Shown here: positions 39,665-48,599 of the stretch, one piece after another
How positions within the stretch are numbered: position 1 is the first letter of the stretch
Layout: every line of letters starts with the position of its first letter
Assembly: GCA_022072455.1 (NCBI GenBank)
Contig: JAJVHY010000013.1
Coordinates: forward strand, 124,001 to 188,000
Source of the DNA: Verrucomicrobiia bacterium
GTDB lineage: Bacteria > Verrucomicrobiota > Verrucomicrobiia > Palsa-1439
Reading direction: 5' to 3'
Length of the DNA: 64,000 bases
Notes under the pieces: generated by a model
What the model saw: only the letters and a program-made list of their open reading frames with translations
What the model was told of the DNA's origin: nothing
The model's database searches: none
Made by a program: the position numbers and the translations under genes

Positions 39665-42109
39665 CTACAACGTCCGGAGCGCCTGCTCCACCATCGTCGT
39701 CGCGTTCTCGTGAGACTCCCCGGTGAACCGCATCGGCTTCCCGAAACGGACCGTGACCGGGCCGCGGCGCGGGATGAACTTGCCGAGCGGTAGAACTTTG
39801 TCAGTGCCGATAATTCGTACCGGAATGATCGGTGCCTTCATGTCCACCGCCACCAAACCAGTCCCCCGCTTCAACGGCTGAAACTCACCGGTCACACTGA
39901 TCTGGCCTTCGGGGAAAATCATCACCGAATACCCCCGATCGAGCAGTCGCCCCATGCTGTCGAGACCGGCTTTGATGTTCTCGCCTTCCTTGCGTGGGAA
40001 CGCAAAACAGTTGAAAACCAATTCCGCCAACCACGCGAGATACCGGAACTCGCCGTAAACCACGTCGCGCGCCGCCGCAAACGAAATCCGCTGTCGCAAC
40101 TCCGCCGGCAAGGCCAACAAAAACGCCAGCGCGTCGAAAAAGCTCAGGTGATTTGCCATGAACACCGCCGGCAATTCCGTCTTGCGCACATTCTCGGCCC
40201 CCTCGACCTTCAAATCCATCCAGACGTGCCCGATCGGAAACGCCAAGCCCAGTTGCCCGATTTCACGCAGAACATGCGCCCACGATTTCCGTGGCCACTC
40301 TTTCAAACTGGCCACGGCCGCAGCGGCCGGTGCGCTCTTGATCAACTCCGCCAACTTCGCGACCGTCAAGGATGGCCCCAGCGTCGCTTCGTCGAGTTGA
40401 ACACCGAAGTTCTGCTCGATCCCGGCCATCAACTCGACCCGCAGCAATGAGTCGAACGGCAGTTGCCGGAAAATATCCGTCTTCTCGTTGATCTCGGCGG
40501 GATCAACATCGGCAATGCTCGCGATCAATCGGATCAACGGCGAGATCTGCCGGGCCTCGGGCTTACCGGCGGTCGTGTCCTGGCCTTGCGACTTCAACCA
40601 CTTGATCACTTCCTCCCGTTTCACCTTCCGCGTCGCGGAACGCGGGAAATCATCGTGCGGCCAGACCGAAAACCCGGTGATTCGTTGATACGTCGCGAGG
40701 TGTTCGTTCGCCGCCGCGACAACGGCTTCCGCGTTCAAGTTCGTTCCCAGCAAGACCGCGTGAATCTCTTCTTGCCCCGGCTTGCGCTCCCAGCCGACCA
40801 CGCAACTGTCGCGCATCCCGGTTTGCTTGTTCAACGCCGCTTCGAGGTCTTCGGGATAAACATTCTGCCCGCCCGGCCCGAGGATCATGTATTTCTTGCG
40901 GCCCTTCAAAAACAAAAAGCCATCCTTATCGAACTCGCCGATATCACCGGTCTTGAACCACCCGTCCTCCGTGAACGCTGCCTTCGTCAATTCCGGCTCC
41001 GCGAAGTAGCCCTGAAACACACTCGGCCCGCGCACCTGAATCTCGCCATCGCCGGCAATCCGCGCCTCGACGCACGACAATAACTTGCCGACCGACCGGA
41101 ACCGGTGGGCAAACTCCGTGTTCGTCGAAATTACCGGCGCTGTCTCCGTCAGCCCGTAACCTTGCAGCACGAACAACCCCATCGCATTCCACCGATGCTC
41201 CAAGTCCGCGTCCAACGGCGCCCCGCCCGATGCCACCCGCCGCAGCCTTCCGCCAAACCGGCGGTGCAACGACGAAAACAACAGTCGCCGCACAGAGCGC
41301 GACTCAGTCTTCATCCCCCACTGCATGAGCTGGTCAAACGCTGCTTTCTTGCCGGCGGCGGCCGCGCGGTCTTCGATTTTGGCGAGCAACACCCGCAAAA
41401 ACTCCGGCACGGCCGGAATTGTCGTCACACGATGTTCACGCACCAACTCGGCAATCGCGGCCGGCGAGTGCGCGTACACGATCTTCGCCGTCACGCGGAA
41501 CGGATACAAAAATCCAATCGTCTGCTCGAATACATGGCTTAACGGCAAAATCGACAGAAACACATCGTCACCCGCCATCGGCATCGCTTCCGCGACGGCC
41601 TCGACGTTGGAACGCAAATTCCGGTGCGTCAACATCACGCCCTTGGGCTTTCCCGTCGTGCCGGAGGTGTACATGATCTCGACAAGATCGTCTTCATTCG
41701 CCGCAACATCCGCCACATCATCCACCCGCAACTCCCGGACACTCTCCAGTTCAGTCGCCGGCAAGCTGGTCTTGAACCCGTGATGCCGGAAAAAAAGTTT
41801 CGCGCCCGACTGTGAAGAAATCTGCTGCACCATGTCCGGCGTACTCTGCAAATTCAACGGCACGATCACCGAGCCATTCAGCAGCACGCCCCAGAACAGA
41901 CAAATCCAGTCCGGCGAGTTCGGCGCCACCACCATCACTCGGTCGCCCTTCCCCACTCCCTGCTGGCGCAAATAGCCGGCAATCCCCGCCGCCCGCCGGT
42001 AAACCTCTCGGTATGTCAGCGTGTTCGTCCGGTACCCCACGCGCATCGCCAGCGCCACCTTGTCCGGCAACTCACGCGCGTTTTGGATCAACAGATCGGT
42101 CAGCAGCAT
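39665..42109 (-). CDS. Acyl-[ACP] synthetase / ACP / PlsC acyltransferase fusion
   Basis: The product is 814 residues from ATG 42109. Residues 1-~480 form an AMP-binding ligase with YTSGTTGKPKGVMLTHRN, GYGLTETAPV and WFKTGDIGEFD. Residues ~490-590 include an acyl-carrier domain with the phosphopantetheine serine in PFDSLLRVEL. Residues ~600-814 form a PlsC-type 1-acylglycerol-3-phosphate acyltransferase with NHLSFFDALAF and FPEGQIS. The layout resembles Aas but with an added carrier domain, so it could activate free fatty acids, hold them on its own carrier, and pass them to lysophospholipids. It stands alone between usp and the TRAP genes. Confidence 0.92.
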   Translation of the reverse strand: MLLTDLLIQNARELPDKVALAMRVGYRTNTLTYREVYRRAAGIAGYLRQQGVGKGDRVMVVAPNSPDWICLFWGVLLNGSVIVPLNLQSTPDMVQQISSQSGAKLFFRHHGFKTSLPATELESVRELRVDDVADVAANEDDLVEIMYTSGTTGKPKGVMLTHRNLRSNVEAVAEAMPMAGDDVFLSILPLSHVFEQTIGFLYPFRVTAKIVYAHSPAAIAELVREHRVTTIPAVPEFLRVLLAKIEDRAAAAGKKAAFDQLMQWGMKTESRSVRRLLFSSLHRRFGGRLRRVASGGAPLDADLEHRWNAMGLFVLQGYGLTETAPVISTNTEFAHRFRSVGKLLSCVEARIAGDGEIQVRGPSVFQGYFAEPELTKAAFTEDGWFKTGDIGEFDKDGFLFLKGRKKYMILGPGGQNVYPEDLEAALNKQTGMRDSCVVGWERKPGQEEIHAVLLGTNLNAEAVVAAANEHLATYQRITGFSVWPHDDFPRSATRKVKREEVIKWLKSQGQDTTAGKPEARQISPLIRLIASIADVDPAEINEKTDIFRQLPFDSLLRVELMAGIEQNFGVQLDEATLGPSLTVAKLAELIKSAPAAAAVASLKEWPRKSWAHVLREIGQLGLAFPIGHVWMDLKVEGAENVRKTELPAVFMANHLSFFDALAFLLALPAELRQRISFAAARDVVYGEFRYLAWLAELVFNCFAFPRKEGENIKAGLDSMGRLLDRGYSVMIFPEGQISVTGEFQPLKRGTGLVAVDMKAPIIPVRIIGTDKVLPLGKFIPRRGPVTVRFGKPMRFTGESHENATTMVEQALRTL

Positions 42110-42132
42110 AGCGTTGATATTACACTCGCCGG

Positions 42133-44031
42133 TCAATGCCCGAAAGCCCGCGGCAACCAAGTCGTCAGCGGTTCGATGTAGGTGATCAGCAACACGCCGA
42201 CGAATTGCACCGCCAGCATCGGCAAGGCGGCGCGCATCACTTCGACCATCGGCTTGTTGAAACGGTAAGACGCAAGCAAGAGATTCAACCCGACCGGCGG
42301 ACAGAGGAAACCGAGTTCCATGTTCACCAGAAAGATGATGCCAAGGTGAATCGGGTCAATCCCAAACGCAATGCCCAACGGCACCAACAACGGCACCACC
42401 ACAACAATAGCCGCGTAAATCTCGACCAAGCCGCCCACCATGATCAACACGATGTTCAATCCCAGCAAGAACAGCCACTTCGAGTGAATCATCCCGGTCG
42501 CCCACTCCACGGCGTGCTCCGGTACCTGGGCGTCCACGAGATAAGAAGTGAACGCGAGCGCCACGCCCAAAATCAGCAAAACGCCGCCGACAAGCAATCC
42601 GCAATCAGTGACAACTTCCGACACATTTTTCTTTTCGGGTAGACCCCGGGCCGGGTCTGCCGCTTGCCGGGTGAAGAGTTTCAAATCCCGATAAATCACC
42701 GTCTCGACAAGGAACGCATACACCGCCGTGACCGCCGCCGCTTCGACCGGCGTCGCGAACCCGCTGAACAACGCCGCCAACGCCACGACCGGCAACGCGA
42801 GTTCCCATTTAGCGTCCCAGATCGCCCGCCACGCTTCGCGCTTGTCGAACCGCTGCGCGCTCTTCTCCAACTTCGGTCCCGCCGCGACGCCCCACCAGAT
42901 GGCCAGTCCAACCATCACAAAGCCGGGAATGATCCCGCCCAGAAACATCTGCTCAATGGTGACCGGCGCTTTCGCCTGACCGGCGATGATCGCGTACAAA
43001 ATCAACGGCAAACACGGCGGAAACAAAATACCCAGCGATCCGGCCCCCGTCAGCAATCCGAGAGCTGTCCGTTCCTTGTAGTTGGCCGCGAGCAAGACCG
43101 GCATCAACACGCCGCCCAACGCCAGGATCGTCACCCCAGATCCGCCGGTAAACGAAGTAAAGAAGGCGCACACCAGCGCCGTGACAATGGCCGGCCCCCC
43201 GCGGATCTGGCCAAAGATTGCCGCAAACACGCGCACGAACCGCTTCGACGCGCCGCCCTCCGCAAGGAAATATCCGGCCAACGTGAACAGCGGTACCGTC
43301 GGCAACGACGGGTTGGTCACGAGACTGTAATGCGTCAACGGCACCGCCGCGATGGCCACACCTTCGCCCCAGAATAAAATCATCGCTGCGCCACCCAATG
43401 TCGTGAAAATCGGCGCGCCGAGCACGGTTGCCAACAATAACATGGCCAAGGCCGGCCACTTCAATTGCTCCGGCGCAATTGGCGCAAACCGGGCCACCGC
43501 GACCATGGTGATGATCAAAACCAGCGCAACCAGCCGGCCCCGCCACGACTTCGCAGCGTGCCACCATAACCGGAACGCAATCACGCCAAATCCCACCGGC
43601 AACAAAGCCTGGATCCACCAAGTCTGAACACCGTAGGCAATTGTTGAGTGACTCGGAATTTCGGTCCGCACAAATTGCGCGCTCGCGACGCAGAGCAACG
43701 CCGAGACGACCGCCGCAAACGAATGACTGAAAATCGTGACCGCCTTCCGCGTCCGCCCGTGCAAGACCGCCGTGATGGCGGAAAGTGCCAGCAACCGGCC
43801 ATCGCGCGCCGCCACGGCACCGCCGAGAATGCCCACCAACAAAGTCAGGTGCTGGACAATCGACGGCGCCCCCGCGATGCCGGTCTGCATCGTCTTCCGC
43901 AAAATGATCTCGACCACTGGTATAACCATCATCGCCAGCAACACGAATGTCACCCCGAGGTTCTCGGCTTCGCGAACGCAACGACGCCAGCCGGTAGCGA
44001 TGATTGGTTGAACGGGGATTTCAGCGCTCAT
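42133..44031 (-). CDS. TRAP transporter, fused DctQ-DctM membrane subunits
   Basis: The product is 632 residues from ATG 44031. Residues 1-~200 look like the small four-helix DctQ subunit (LGVTFVLLAMMVIPVVEIIL, starting with a basic N-terminus), and the rest is the ~12-helix DctM subunit with the signature region GASKRFVRVFAAIFG, PEHAVEWATGMIHSKWL and VNMELGFLCPPVGLNLLLAS. TRAP systems import organic acids, lipids or amino acids by Na+ symport with a periplasmic binding protein. dctP and a TatT-like gene lie next to it upstream. A REP-like palindrome separates it from dctP. Confidence 0.93.
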   Translation of the reverse strand: MSAEIPVQPIIATGWRRCVREAENLGVTFVLLAMMVIPVVEIILRKTMQTGIAGAPSIVQHLTLLVGILGGAVAARDGRLLALSAITAVLHGRTRKAVTIFSHSFAAVVSALLCVASAQFVRTEIPSHSTIAYGVQTWWIQALLPVGFGVIAFRLWWHAAKSWRGRLVALVLIITMVAVARFAPIAPEQLKWPALAMLLLATVLGAPIFTTLGGAAMILFWGEGVAIAAVPLTHYSLVTNPSLPTVPLFTLAGYFLAEGGASKRFVRVFAAIFGQIRGGPAIVTALVCAFFTSFTGGSGVTILALGGVLMPVLLAANYKERTALGLLTGAGSLGILFPPCLPLILYAIIAGQAKAPVTIEQMFLGGIIPGFVMVGLAIWWGVAAGPKLEKSAQRFDKREAWRAIWDAKWELALPVVALAALFSGFATPVEAAAVTAVYAFLVETVIYRDLKLFTRQAADPARGLPEKKNVSEVVTDCGLLVGGVLLILGVALAFTSYLVDAQVPEHAVEWATGMIHSKWLFLLGLNIVLIMVGGLVEIYAAIVVVVPLLVPLGIAFGIDPIHLGIIFLVNMELGFLCPPVGLNLLLASYRFNKPMVEVMRAALPMLAVQFVGVLLITYIEPLTTWLPRAFGH

Positions 44032-44084
44032 TTCGTAGCGCAACGTTCTAGCGCGCTTTGCCGGTAACGGCAAGCAAGGATCGT

Positions 44085-44140
44085 GTAGCCGCACCCCTTA
44101 CGGGTGCGTTCGGTGAGCGCAGGCTAAAGTCTGCGGCTAC
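44085..44140 (-). repeat. REP-like bipartite palindrome at the dctP stop (family D)
   Basis: GTAGCCGCACCCCTTACGGG at one end and a reverse-facing CGCAGGCTAAAGTCTGCGGC-TAC at the other form a 56-bp pair with inner stems (CGCACCC/GGGTGCG and CGCAGGCT/AGTCTGCG). One GTAG begins on the last base of the dctP stop TAG. The element lies between dctP and dctQM. A sister copy is at 57311-57362. Confidence 0.85.
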
Positions 44141-45138
44141 TACTTCGCCCGAAATTCCTTGAGGAGCTTCTGCACTTCGTCAAACAACTCCGCCGGCACG
44201 ACGCCGCCACGCACTTTGGGGTAGGTGCTTTGGGCGAGTGCGTCCCACGCTGCATCCGCCTCGGGGGTTAACTTGGTGACGTTCAGCCCGCGCTTTTGCA
44301 TCGCGGCAACGGAATCCACCATCTCCTTGCGGGCCTGGGCGCGAATTTCCCCACCGGCCTTTTCGGCCGCGACCCGCATGGCAGCCTGGGTGGCCGGCGG
44401 CAGTTGCTCCCATGTCTTTTTCGTCACGACCGCAGCGCCGACCAGCGGCACCCAGTTCATGTCGAGCATGTTCGGCGCGGAATCGTAAATCTGCCCGGCC
44501 AACGCGAAGAACGGCGGCACTGGGATGGCATCGATCAACCCCGTCTTCAATCCCGGTACAATATCAGTCGCTTCGAGCGGGATCGGTTGATACCCGCCGG
44601 CCCGCATGATCTCAATCGCTTTGTTGTCGCCGGCCAATGCGAAAAGCTTCTGGCGTTTCAATTCATCCGGAAACAAGGCCGGCCGCCGCGAGAAAAACTT
44701 GATCCACCCGGCATCTGTCCAGAACAAAACCACAAAACCCTTTTCGCTCAACCGCCGTTCGAGTAACGGCCGCATCTTCTCGCTGACATAATCCAACTCC
44801 GCAAGTGACCGGAACATCTTCGGCATCATTTGCAAACACGCAACCGAGCCATCAATGTGCGACAAGCCGCTGGCGGTCAGCATGGCGGCTTGGAGCTGGC
44901 CGATTCGCATCCGGCGCACCATATCTTCTTCGCCGCCCTGGGTGCCATCGGTGAACATGATCAACTGCGGGCCGCTTGGCGCCTTGCGCCACGCCTCCGC
45001 CATCACCTTCAAACTCTGGTGTGGTGACGAATCTTTCGGGGCCAACGTGCCCAGTTTGATTTTCACCTGCGCTTCGACCGAGACCACCGCACCAGCCAAC
45101 AGAATCCAGCCTGTCAAAACCGCAAAAAAATGTTTCAT
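44140..45138 (-). CDS. TRAP transporter substrate-binding protein DctP
   Basis: The product is 332 residues with a signal peptide (FFAVLTGWILLAGAVVSVEA). It has the DctP fold: KIKLGTLAPKDSSPHQSLKV start, DGTQGGEEDMVRRMRIGQLQ with the arginine that binds ligand carboxylates, and TDIVPGLKTGLIDAIPVPPF. It captures the periplasmic ligand for the fused DctQM permease encoded just downstream. The next gene upstream (45142) encodes a TatT-like protein, three bases away, so this belongs to the TPAT type of TRAP system, thought to act on hydrophobic ligands. Confidence 0.93.
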   Translation of the reverse strand: MKHFFAVLTGWILLAGAVVSVEAQVKIKLGTLAPKDSSPHQSLKVMAEAWRKAPSGPQLIMFTDGTQGGEEDMVRRMRIGQLQAAMLTASGLSHIDGSVACLQMMPKMFRSLAELDYVSEKMRPLLERRLSEKGFVVLFWTDAGWIKFFSRRPALFPDELKRQKLFALAGDNKAIEIMRAGGYQPIPLEATDIVPGLKTGLIDAIPVPPFFALAGQIYDSAPNMLDMNWVPLVGAAVVTKKTWEQLPPATQAAMRVAAEKAGGEIRAQARKEMVDSVAAMQKRGLNVTKLTPEADAAWDALAQSTYPKVRGGVVPAELFDEVQKLLKEFRAK

Positions 45139-45141
45139 CGT

Positions 45142-46050
45142 TCAATCCGCAAAAAGTTCATCAATTTTCCCCAACAACCAACGCGCCCGGCGCTGCATGA
45201 TCAGATTCGCCAGACGAACCTCCGGCACCTGATTGACGTCAATCGCCAGCGCTTCCTTCAAAAGTTTTTCAAATTCCGCGCGCTCTTGTCGCTGCACACA
45301 GACCGATTCCGCATAAGTCACCAACGGCCCGGCCATCTGGCCGCCTCCGAGTTCCACGGCTCGCTCAAAATGCTTTTTCGCGAGCGCGGCCGCCTCCTGG
45401 GGTCGCTGCCCGGGCTGCGCCATCCGGTAGCTGATGAGAAAGCTATGGATCGCGCCGTGTTCAAAAGTTTCATCCAAAACCAACGCCCGCTCAATCAACG
45501 CCCCGACCTTCGGCACGTCCGCGACCAACTCGGGATTATCTTTCGAAATCGAGATACACGACCCCCACGCCGCGGCCGTCCAATACAACAACGGCACATC
45601 CGCCTTCGTCGCCAGCCGCGCCGCCCCGACTGGATCCTGCCGGAGTTTCTCTTGAAAACCACGGTGATTTTCCTCCAGGCCGCGCAGTCCGTAATTTCGC
45701 GCCCGCAGATAGAGTTTCCGCGCCCGATCCCGCACCGCCGCCGCCCCGGCCACATCGGTCGCTTCCAATTCATCGGCATCCGGTTGGATAAATCCGTAAC
45801 CATATTGCGTAAAGCCACTGGTCACCGCCAGCAGCAACCCGCGATGCCGGGGATTCTCCGCCAGCAGACTTTCCATCAGCTTCAAACTGAACGGCACCGC
45901 CGCCCGGACCAATTCCGGATCATCGTCCGCCGCGAACGTAGTCCCACCGGCCGCGAGCGCATTCCCGACTTGATTGACGGCAATGCGTTTGACCGAGCAG
46001 GCGCTCGTGAACGCGAGACACGCCGCCAAAATGAAAAAAGTTCGATTCAC
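45142..46050 (-). CDS. TatT-family TRAP-associated lipoprotein
   Basis: The product is 302 residues. A lipoprotein signal ends FTSAC (Cys18). The body is all-helical with TPR-like hairpins (LVRAAVPFSLKLMESLLAEN, AAALAKKHFERAVELGGG, EFEKLLKEALAIDVNQVPE) and the conserved SGFTQYGYGF and WTAAAWGSCISISKDNPEL elements of the TRAP-associated TatT family, first described in Treponema (TP0956). It forms a trimer beside the substrate-binding protein. It heads the minus-strand unit tatT-dctP-dctQM. Confidence 0.9.
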   Translation of the reverse strand: MNRTFFILAACLAFTSACSVKRIAVNQVGNALAAGGTTFAADDDPELVRAAVPFSLKLMESLLAENPRHRGLLLAVTSGFTQYGYGFIQPDADELEATDVAGAAAVRDRARKLYLRARNYGLRGLEENHRGFQEKLRQDPVGAARLATKADVPLLYWTAAAWGSCISISKDNPELVADVPKVGALIERALVLDETFEHGAIHSFLISYRMAQPGQRPQEAAALAKKHFERAVELGGGQMAGPLVTYAESVCVQRQERAEFEKLLKEALAIDVNQVPEVRLANLIMQRRARWLLGKIDELFAD

Positions 46051-46145
46051 GTCCCGCGCTGTATCGCATGTTACTCACAGCATGACAAGCCGGTTGAACA
46101 AACCGCGGACTTGAAGCAGTTTCCTTGACCGGCTACGATTCACCT

Positions 46146-46946
46146 ATGAAAACTTTTTTCCGCTGTTTCCTCGGAGCGTCGCTGCTGCTGCTCCTTGCCG
46201 CCTGCGCCACCGTCACCGAAACCGGTCGCCGGCAACTCTTGCTCGTCTCCGATAGCGAAGTCACGCCCATGGCCATCAGCGAGTTCGAGAAACTCAAACA
46301 AGGCACCCCCATCTCCAAGGATGTTAAAGTCAACGAAATGCTCCAACGCGTCGGCAAACGCATCGCCGCCGTCGCAACCCTGCCCAACGCCCAATGGGAG
46401 TTTGTCTTGTTCGACGACGCGAAGACGGTCAACGCCTTCTGTCTGCCCGGCGGCAAAGTCGGCGTCTACACCGGCATCCTCCCCATCACCAAAGATGAAA
46501 CCGGTCTCGCCACGGTCATCGGCCACGAAGTCGCGCACGCCACCGCCAAGCACGGCGCCGAACGGATGAGCGGCGCCTTGGCCACGCAACTCGGCGGTCA
46601 GCTTTTCGGCATGGCTCTGAAAAATCAGTCCGCGCAAACCCAAAACCTTTTCCTCGGCATCTACGGCGTGACGAGTCAGGTCGGCTGGACCTTGCCGCAC
46701 TCCCGCGAACAGGAATCCGAAGCCGATCACATTGGCCTGCTCTACATGGCACGGGCCGGTTACGATCCGCGCGCCGCGGTGGATTTCTGGAAACGGTTCG
46801 CGGCGTTCAACCAGAAGAGTGGCGGCCAACAATGGGAATTTCTGAGCACGCACCCGCTCGACGAGACGCGCATCAAGGACATCGAAAAAAGGATGCCGGC
46901 GGCACTGGCCGAATATCAGAAAGCCGTCCCGGCCAGCAGCCGATAA
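46146..46946 (+). CDS. M48-family metalloprotease lipoprotein
   Basis: The product is 266 residues from ATG 46146 (MKTFFRCFLG). The lipoprotein signal ends LLAAC (Cys20). The zinc motif HEVAHATAKHG (HEXXH) and the third ligand in EQESEADHIGL are present, with the S-loop region PHSREQ. This is the Oma1/LoiP/BepA-like M48C group of periplasmic quality-control proteases; 266 residues without a TPR tail fits LoiP-like members. The 3' end overlaps the convergent unknown gene at 46916 by 31 bases. Confidence 0.93.
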   Translation: MKTFFRCFLGASLLLLLAACATVTETGRRQLLLVSDSEVTPMAISEFEKLKQGTPISKDVKVNEMLQRVGKRIAAVATLPNAQWEFVLFDDAKTVNAFCLPGGKVGVYTGILPITKDETGLATVIGHEVAHATAKHGAERMSGALATQLGGQLFGMALKNQSAQTQNLFLGIYGVTSQVGWTLPHSREQESEADHIGLLYMARAGYDPRAAVDFWKRFAAFNQKSGGQQWEFLSTHPLDETRIKDIEKRMPAALAEYQKAVPASSR

Positions 46947-47677
46947 AACCGCCAGATGATTTCCTCCTCGAACGCGCGCACGCTCGGGTAAACAAATTCC
47001 TCCCCGGCAATCGCCCGCTGAATCCCCTGATTCACCCGCTCCACCGGCAACAAGGCCGCGATCCGCGCCAGCAAATGATTAAGTTGCACCCCGTGCTTCA
47101 ACTGCAGCACGACATCATCGGCGCGCAAGGTGGATTCGCCATCCAGCACCCATTGCAGCCGATACGGTTCGCCCGTGAGAAAAAGTTCAATCCGAAACTC
47201 CAGCACGTCCGCCAGCCGGGACGCCTTGACCATCTCCACTTTGCGCGACACCGACCCACGCGGCCCCGGCTGGACCGTCCACTCCATCTCACGAGCCGGC
47301 ACATTCCGTAAACGTTTCACCCGTCCCGCGGCCGCAAACACATACTGGTCCGGCGCCAGCAATTGTTCACGCCCATACAAATCCACCACCGTCACTCCAG
47401 CCGGTGACACCTTCAACGCCGGCGCGCCCCGTGCGACCGGCAATACCGGCAACGCACTCTCCGCGACGATGTCTGTGGAAAAGTTTCGCGCCCGCAAGGC
47501 GGCCTGCAAAGCGCTGGCCTCCGCGTGCGGCAGTTTCCCGACCACGATCCCAAACAACTCCCGCTGCAACAGCGCGCAATCCGCCCGGGCCACTCGCGGC
47601 GCGACCATTGACGCCTCCTCCAAATCGCTGCGCGAAATCGTCTGATCGAGCGACTGCTGGAGCAAGGCGTACGTCAT
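46916..47677 (-). CDS. Conserved hypothetical protein
   Basis: The product is 253 residues. No signal peptide, membrane segment or named domain is recognised. The middle (LYGREQLLAPDQYVFAAAGR, PGPRGSVSRKVEMVKASRLA, RIELFLTGEPYRLQWVLDG) looks like a mixed alpha/beta cytoplasmic protein. It ends inside the convergent M48 gene (31-base overlap) and its start overlaps the ogt stop by four bases, making it the last gene of the minus-strand run from 49235 down. It is probably real because of coupling and codon bias consistent with its neighbours. No function is proposed. Confidence 0.7.
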   Translation of the reverse strand: MTYALLQQSLDQTISRSDLEEASMVAPRVARADCALLQRELFGIVVGKLPHAEASALQAALRARNFSTDIVAESALPVLPVARGAPALKVSPAGVTVVDLYGREQLLAPDQYVFAAAGRVKRLRNVPAREMEWTVQPGPRGSVSRKVEMVKASRLADVLEFRIELFLTGEPYRLQWVLDGESTLRADDVVLQLKHGVQLNHLLARIAALLPVERVNQGIQRAIAGEEFVYPSVRAFEEEIIWRFYRLLAGTAF

Positions 47678-48129
47678 CGGCTTTGCTCCAGCGCCAATAA
47701 CCGGCGCTTCAAAGCCAGTCCACTACTAAACCCGCCCAGCGATCCATCGCCGGCAATAACACGATGACACGGGACGATGATCGGGACCGGATTCGCACCG
47801 CAAGCCGAGCCGACGGCCCGCGTCGCGCGCGGCTTGCCGATTTTTTTCGCGACCCAACCGTAAGAACGCGTTTCACCGCGGGGTATTTTCAGGAGGGTGC
47901 GCCAAACGAGCTGCTGAAAGGCAGTCCCCGCGCTGAGATCAAGCGGGACGGTAAAGCGCACCTGCTTGCCGGCGGCGTAGGTTTTGAGTTGCCGAGCCAG
48001 TGGACCGGTCGCGGCGGGGCCGCCGCTCCCACGAAATTCCAACCGGCACAGGCCGCGTTCGGAAAACTCGATGCGCAACGGGCCAAGTTTTGTTGCGACT
48101 GTTACCGCACCACCACGATGATCAGCCAT
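47674..48129 (-). CDS. ogt: Methylated-DNA-protein-cysteine S-methyltransferase
   Basis: The product is 151 residues from ATG 48129 (MADHRGG); an in-frame GTG at 48156 is possible. It removes O6-alkyl groups from guanine to an active-site cysteine. The motif PCHRVIAGDGSLGGFSSGL with the acceptor Cys is diagnostic, preceded by helix-turn-helix IPRGETRSYGWVAKKIGKP. The N-terminal domain is short and carries a half REP-like palindrome (48008-48032) translated in frame as GSGGPAATGP. It overlaps the upstream small membrane gene by 28 bases. Confidence 0.9.
   Translation of the reverse strand: MADHRGGAVTVATKLGPLRIEFSERGLCRLEFRGSGGPAATGPLARQLKTYAAGKQVRFTVPLDLSAGTAFQQLVWRTLLKIPRGETRSYGWVAKKIGKPRATRAVGSACGANPVPIIVPCHRVIAGDGSLGGFSSGLALKRRLLALEQSR
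48008..48032 (-). repeat. Single-arm REP-like hairpin inside ogt (family B)
   Basis: Read on the minus strand, GTGGGAGCGG opens a G/C-rich palindrome that closes with CCGCCGCGAC. It matches one arm of the paired element at 4114-4175. It stays in frame in ogt. Confidence 0.75.
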
Positions 48130-48587
48130 AGCGTGACCAACGATAGTCCAAGCCACATAAAAAAGCGATTGCGGGTCTCACGCTGGACACGTTTCAACGT
48201 CGGCTTCGGCGGGCGCGTGCTGCCAGCGGCGAGGTAGCGGCCCAGCCGGTCGTCCGCCTCGCCCGCAAGCGCCGGTTGCCGGCCAGCCTGGGTGAATAAA
48301 TCTGGCTCGCGATTCTGAACAAATGGAATCGCTTCGGCTTCGAGGTCGTGCATCGGATTCGTGGTGACATCCGGCAAGTCATGACTTCTCCGCGCACTGC
48401 CCGCTGGCGCCTGGCGAGCCGGCGGGGTCAGCATTTCCTTGACGAAACTCTTGAAGGACGCGACCCGGCTGGGCGGAGCTGGTGGGGTGTTGGCGGCGCG
48501 CAGTTGGCGTTCGAGGGTCTCGATTTGCGCCTGCACGTCAGCCAACGCGCGGTCAACGGGCTTGATGTCTTTGCGACGAGTCGCCAT
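48102..48587 (-). CDS. Hypothetical protein with C-terminal membrane anchor
   Basis: The product is 161 residues. Residues 1-~35 form a charged helix (DRALADVQAQIETLERQLRA, heptad-like), the middle is Pro/Ala-rich and probably disordered, and residues ~143-160 form a transmembrane helix (FFMWLGLSLVTLWLIIVVV) at the extreme C-terminus. This is a tail-anchored layout. It follows another coiled-coil tail-anchored gene (48600-49235) by 12 bases, so the two may form a membrane complex. No family is recognised. Confidence 0.75.
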   Translation of the reverse strand: MATRRKDIKPVDRALADVQAQIETLERQLRAANTPPAPPSRVASFKSFVKEMLTPPARQAPAGSARRSHDLPDVTTNPMHDLEAEAIPFVQNREPDLFTQAGRQPALAGEADDRLGRYLAAGSTRPPKPTLKRVQRETRNRFFMWLGLSLVTLWLIIVVVR

Positions 48588-48599
48588 GGCAGTTTCCGG

